Shown here one piece after another: positions 60,716-64,000 of a DNA stretch of 64,000 nt. Source of the stretch: Peromyscus leucopus. Taxonomy: Eukaryota > Chordata > Mammalia > Rodentia > Cricetidae. Position 1 is the stretch's first letter. Each line of letters starts with the position of its first letter. The position numbers and the translations under genes were made by a program. The notes below the pieces were generated by a model. That model was not told the DNA's origin. It was given only the letters and a program-made list of their open reading frames with translations, and did not search any database. The stretch is taken from assembly GCF_004664715.2 (NCBI RefSeq), contig NC_051085.1, positions 23,954,551 through 24,018,550 of the forward strand. The letters are read 5' to 3'.

Positions 60716-63700
60716 TATGTGCCTTTTAAATGTTCTTTTCTATTAAAATTTTTTCATCCTACCTATTGACTGTGCACAATACTATATCACATAAGGACAC
60801 TTTAACACAAGTATGTATTGGACACTGGGCATGTGTTATGTATTTTATTTAAAGATAACCAAATTAAGGGACTTGGTATTTAGCAACAAACAGGAATTAG
60901 GATATAAATTCTTAATTTAGTGCATATTAGCTAAATTATTTAGGATCTTTTTTTTTTCTATAAGCATACTTCAAATATTTCTCTTCAGTAAGAACTTGTC
61001 TTATTAACCTAATTCCTTTCTGACATTGATTCCCTCCCAGTCACAATTATCTATTTTGAATATAGAATCTGTACCCCTCACTAATTTATAACCTGGCTGA
61101 CATCCACAATATTTCTCAGTAAAAAACTATAAATTCTAACATGTAAAAAATTGTTAGAAAAAAATCAAAGAAACATAAATTTCATGCTTTCTATCCAATA
61201 ATCTTAATTTTGAAAATTATATGAAAAATTTACAGGAGATTGTGGATCTTTGTTAATCTTGGTTTTCTAAAAATAAAAAACTTCTCAGAGTAGCTTTGTG
61301 TTCTCACTCTTTCTATATGAATATATTGAAGCTGTTCAAATACAATTAGTAGTCTCATTCATTTCTGAACCGTCCTCTCATGAGAGAGAGATCAAATCTG
61401 AGTTCTGCCTTAGGATTGGAAAGACATCACAGCTTGATTGTCTGGACATTAGCTGTCTTCCTAAACCAATAATTAAGAAGCTTCTCTTTCCCAATCTGCT
61501 TTAGGGCTATCAATTATGGGTATGTAAATGTGTAAAAAAAATCTCAATTTGTTTCTTCAGTCAGAGCAATCTTCATCTCAAATAACAGTTAATGTATAAT
61601 TCATAAGAGCCAGCAAAACTGTGTTTTCTCACCAACCGACTGTGTGTGTTTCTCCATTATTATGCAATGTAAGCCTAAACTGTGGATGCTATAAAACATG
61701 CTAGCCAGACACTGACTGGTCTAGTAAAAATAATTTCATGTAAATAATATTTATGACCTTTAGACTATTTGGCTCAATTTACCTTGAAAGACAGCTTCAT
61801 TCTGCTTATACAACAGAGTTTCACCATCAACAGTAGCTCATATTCTTCCATGCATGTGCATATTCTCACACACACAGAGACCCTCATACCAAACCAAGTT
61901 TGCCACGTACAGAGAAGTATGAAAGAATGTGACTGAACAGAGACCTCATACAACTGTTTATTTGTTATAAGTCTATCCATGAGCTAACATATAAGCATAA
62001 GAATTAAGTGAATGACAGTTGTTTTACTGTGTTTTCAGCCTTTTTAGTTGTATCTTTAAAAATACCAGATGCTGTCCGCATGATGCCAAACATATGGCTT
62101 TTGGCCATGCTCTTGTGATCTGTAGTCGATTGCTATAATGTACAGGGCAGGGGGAAAAAGCGATTTACAGATAGCCTTGGCCTGAGTTCTTCACAGCTGG
62201 ATCTCATTTCACTAAACCGATGTCTCTCCCCTCCAGCAACTTTTATTTTATCAAATGCCACATATTATTTTTTGAAGTGGTTCTTGTTGTCGTAGTGAAT
62301 ACCACAGATGGATAACATACAGGACATTTGGTTGTCTGTTTTCTGACTAAGGTCAGGACCTACTGTTGTTCACGTTTGGGTGGAGGACGTATTTCATGGG
62401 ACTGCCCAAGAAAACTAATGAGTTTCAGCTGTTGGAGAGATAATGTATAGGGCATGGCTTACTTAGCTGACGACATACTTTCAGTCTCTTATAGTTATTC
62501 AGATATTTAGGCACTAATACAGTACCTCTCAAATGTACTTTTTCTTTCTATCATTACAAGGCTGACATATCATCTGGATAGAATTGAATAAGATAAGAAG
62601 GAAAGTGAATAAATGATAATTATTCCACTGATGTATGATTGTTTAAGTGTCTCCTACTAGATGTTAAGTTTCTTGGAGGCAGATAATGTGCTTTAGCTCA
62701 GACCAAATAGCTTATAATCTGGTATATAATGGGGAATTAGATATCTCTTTAATGAAGAGATGGGAAGCTTTTGTTTTCTGATGGTATAGGATGTGACTGA
62801 GCAGTCTGAGGTTGCAGATCTCATTCTGTTTTCTGATTACCCTAACTCTATATTTTTTATGACTCATTCTTTATTATTTGAAACAATCTGCTTCTTCTAA
62901 CTGCAATCCAACACCCTAGTGTACATTAGCTATATTTTATTTACCACTCCCAAAACTCATGAAATCCCAAGACCACTCCCTTCCAACTCAGGCTAACTTC
63001 TTGCCATTTTGATGGTAGCCATGACATCAAGATGGCATCATATGGAAGGTGATTGCTCTTCATAGCTGTTGATGGGGTGACCAATTTAAATTTTACTGAA
63101 GCCATGTTGTTCTGTTTCCCATGAGAGGTTCCCCCAGAAAGTTTCTACCACCTTAGTCTCCATTTAGGAAACGGGGCAAATATCTCCCCCAATAACTCTA
63201 GGGATTCCATTGTCTGCGACTACTACCCCTCTAGTTATGTGCCTAGAGAGGAGCACACTTTTCCCTTTCTGAAACTTCATCTCACTCAGCTTAGGAGAAC
63301 TGGTTTACAGTGTAAAGTCAATCAAACTACATTCAAACTTACATTATCTTCATGACTTGCCCCACCGAGTTCTGCAATGCTAAGCTCTGGAAATCAAAAC
63401 ACCCGGGACCTTCACCTGCATCAAAGACCTTTACTTACACTGTTGGTTTTAAGAATCCATGTTGGAACTCAGAGCCACACATTATTATTTCCATTTCCTT
63501 GCTTTACAAAAAAATACCTTTCTTTAAGTGGGAGAGAAAACTCATGGGGGTGGCGAGCTGGGAATCCTATCGAATGACATTAATTCCTGATGTTTATTTT
63601 GTCATATTGCAATTTTGTCACATTGCATATTTATTTTGTTGAAATGAGTACTTCCTTCTATGTTTGGAAGGCAAATCTCAGATGACTTGCACAGTCTTTC

Positions 63701-64000
63701 CAATGGTTCATATGTGAAACAAGAGTTTTAATATTTGTTTGAACTTTGCATCTTTTCATTTTAGTCCAACACAATGCTGCCATCATTCATAAAATATATG
63801 ATATATATGTAATATATATTATCACTAACCATATGATAACTTTGTACCTGCATTTTTCTCATAGATGATTACTTTTACTCAGAATTCATAGGGGAGGACA
63901 GTGTATAAATTGTTGTATAAAATTATATAAATTTTTGTAAAAAAAAAAAACCCAGATGGTTGGGTTGTGATCCTTACTCACCATTCTCCTTCATAATTTA
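60716..64000. other. Intergenic, nothing recognised
   Basis: 3.3 kb of AT-rich sequence to the window end. The 62.9-63.5 kb part is somewhat more GC-rich and could be an old LTR or other diverged repeat, but no hallmark ends were found. Confidence 0.5.

Overview
This is mammalian nuclear DNA from a rodent. The repeats say so directly: B1 and B2/B3 SINEs, rodent-type L1 3' untranslated regions, LTR retroelements and long CA/TG microsatellites, with AT-rich spacing and no dense coding. The B1 copies share a tail module (starting ctaccaagtgagttccagga, followed by a stretch ending in ctgtctcgaaaaacc) that I associate with New World cricetids such as deer mice; this species-level placement is inference.

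One protein-coding gene can be supported. Cenpw (centromere protein W) lies on the + strand at 38345-42057. It has three coding exons, intact splice sites, an 86-codon reading frame and a CpG-island promoter at about 38065-38610. CENP-W pairs with CENP-T through a histone fold and belongs to the constitutive centromere-associated network. No other exon, tRNA, rRNA or bacterial feature was recognised, so the rest of the window is intergenic or intronic.

Layout. 1-6.8 kb: AT-rich intergenic DNA with SINE and L1 3'UTR fragments. 6.8-11.0 kb: LTR retroelement remains on the minus strand and a MaLR-type LTR. 11.5-13.9 kb: three B1 copies, AT and CA repeats, and a 129-bp tandem duplication. 14.3-17.4 kb: an LTR-element transcript copy bounded by a 15-nt target-site duplication (TSD), with a younger L1 inside it. 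19.2-22.9 kb: an old L1 ORF2 interrupted by a B1. 22.9-31 kb: mostly unrecognised sequence with an L1 3'UTR fragment and an MLT1-like LTR. 31.1-37 kb: a B2, a B1, a 5'-inverted (twin-primed) L1, a long L1 carrying two insertions, and another B1. 37.3-38.06 kb: an L1 inserted at the edge of the Cenpw promoter. 38.1-42.2 kb: Cenpw. 42.7-46.2 kb: an ancient L1, an MLT1-like fragment, a B3 and an ERVK-like LTR. 46.2-52.5 kb: mostly unrecognised. 52.5-57.7 kb: a minus-strand L1 with a nested B1, a nested 1.2-kb LTR element, and 281-bp tandem monomers at its far end. 57.9-60.7 kb: an L1 3'UTR, a solo LTR with a 5-bp TSD, and two SINEs. 60.7-64 kb: nothing recognised.

No new multi-gene system was found. 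The most informative observations are the rearranged Cenpw promoter flank, the probable L1-mobilised copy of an LTR-element RNA, the twin-primed L1 with an exact TSD, the nested LTR element with a 6-bp TSD, and the duplicated hairpin unit at 13.7-13.9 kb. All family names were assigned by eye, without database searches.
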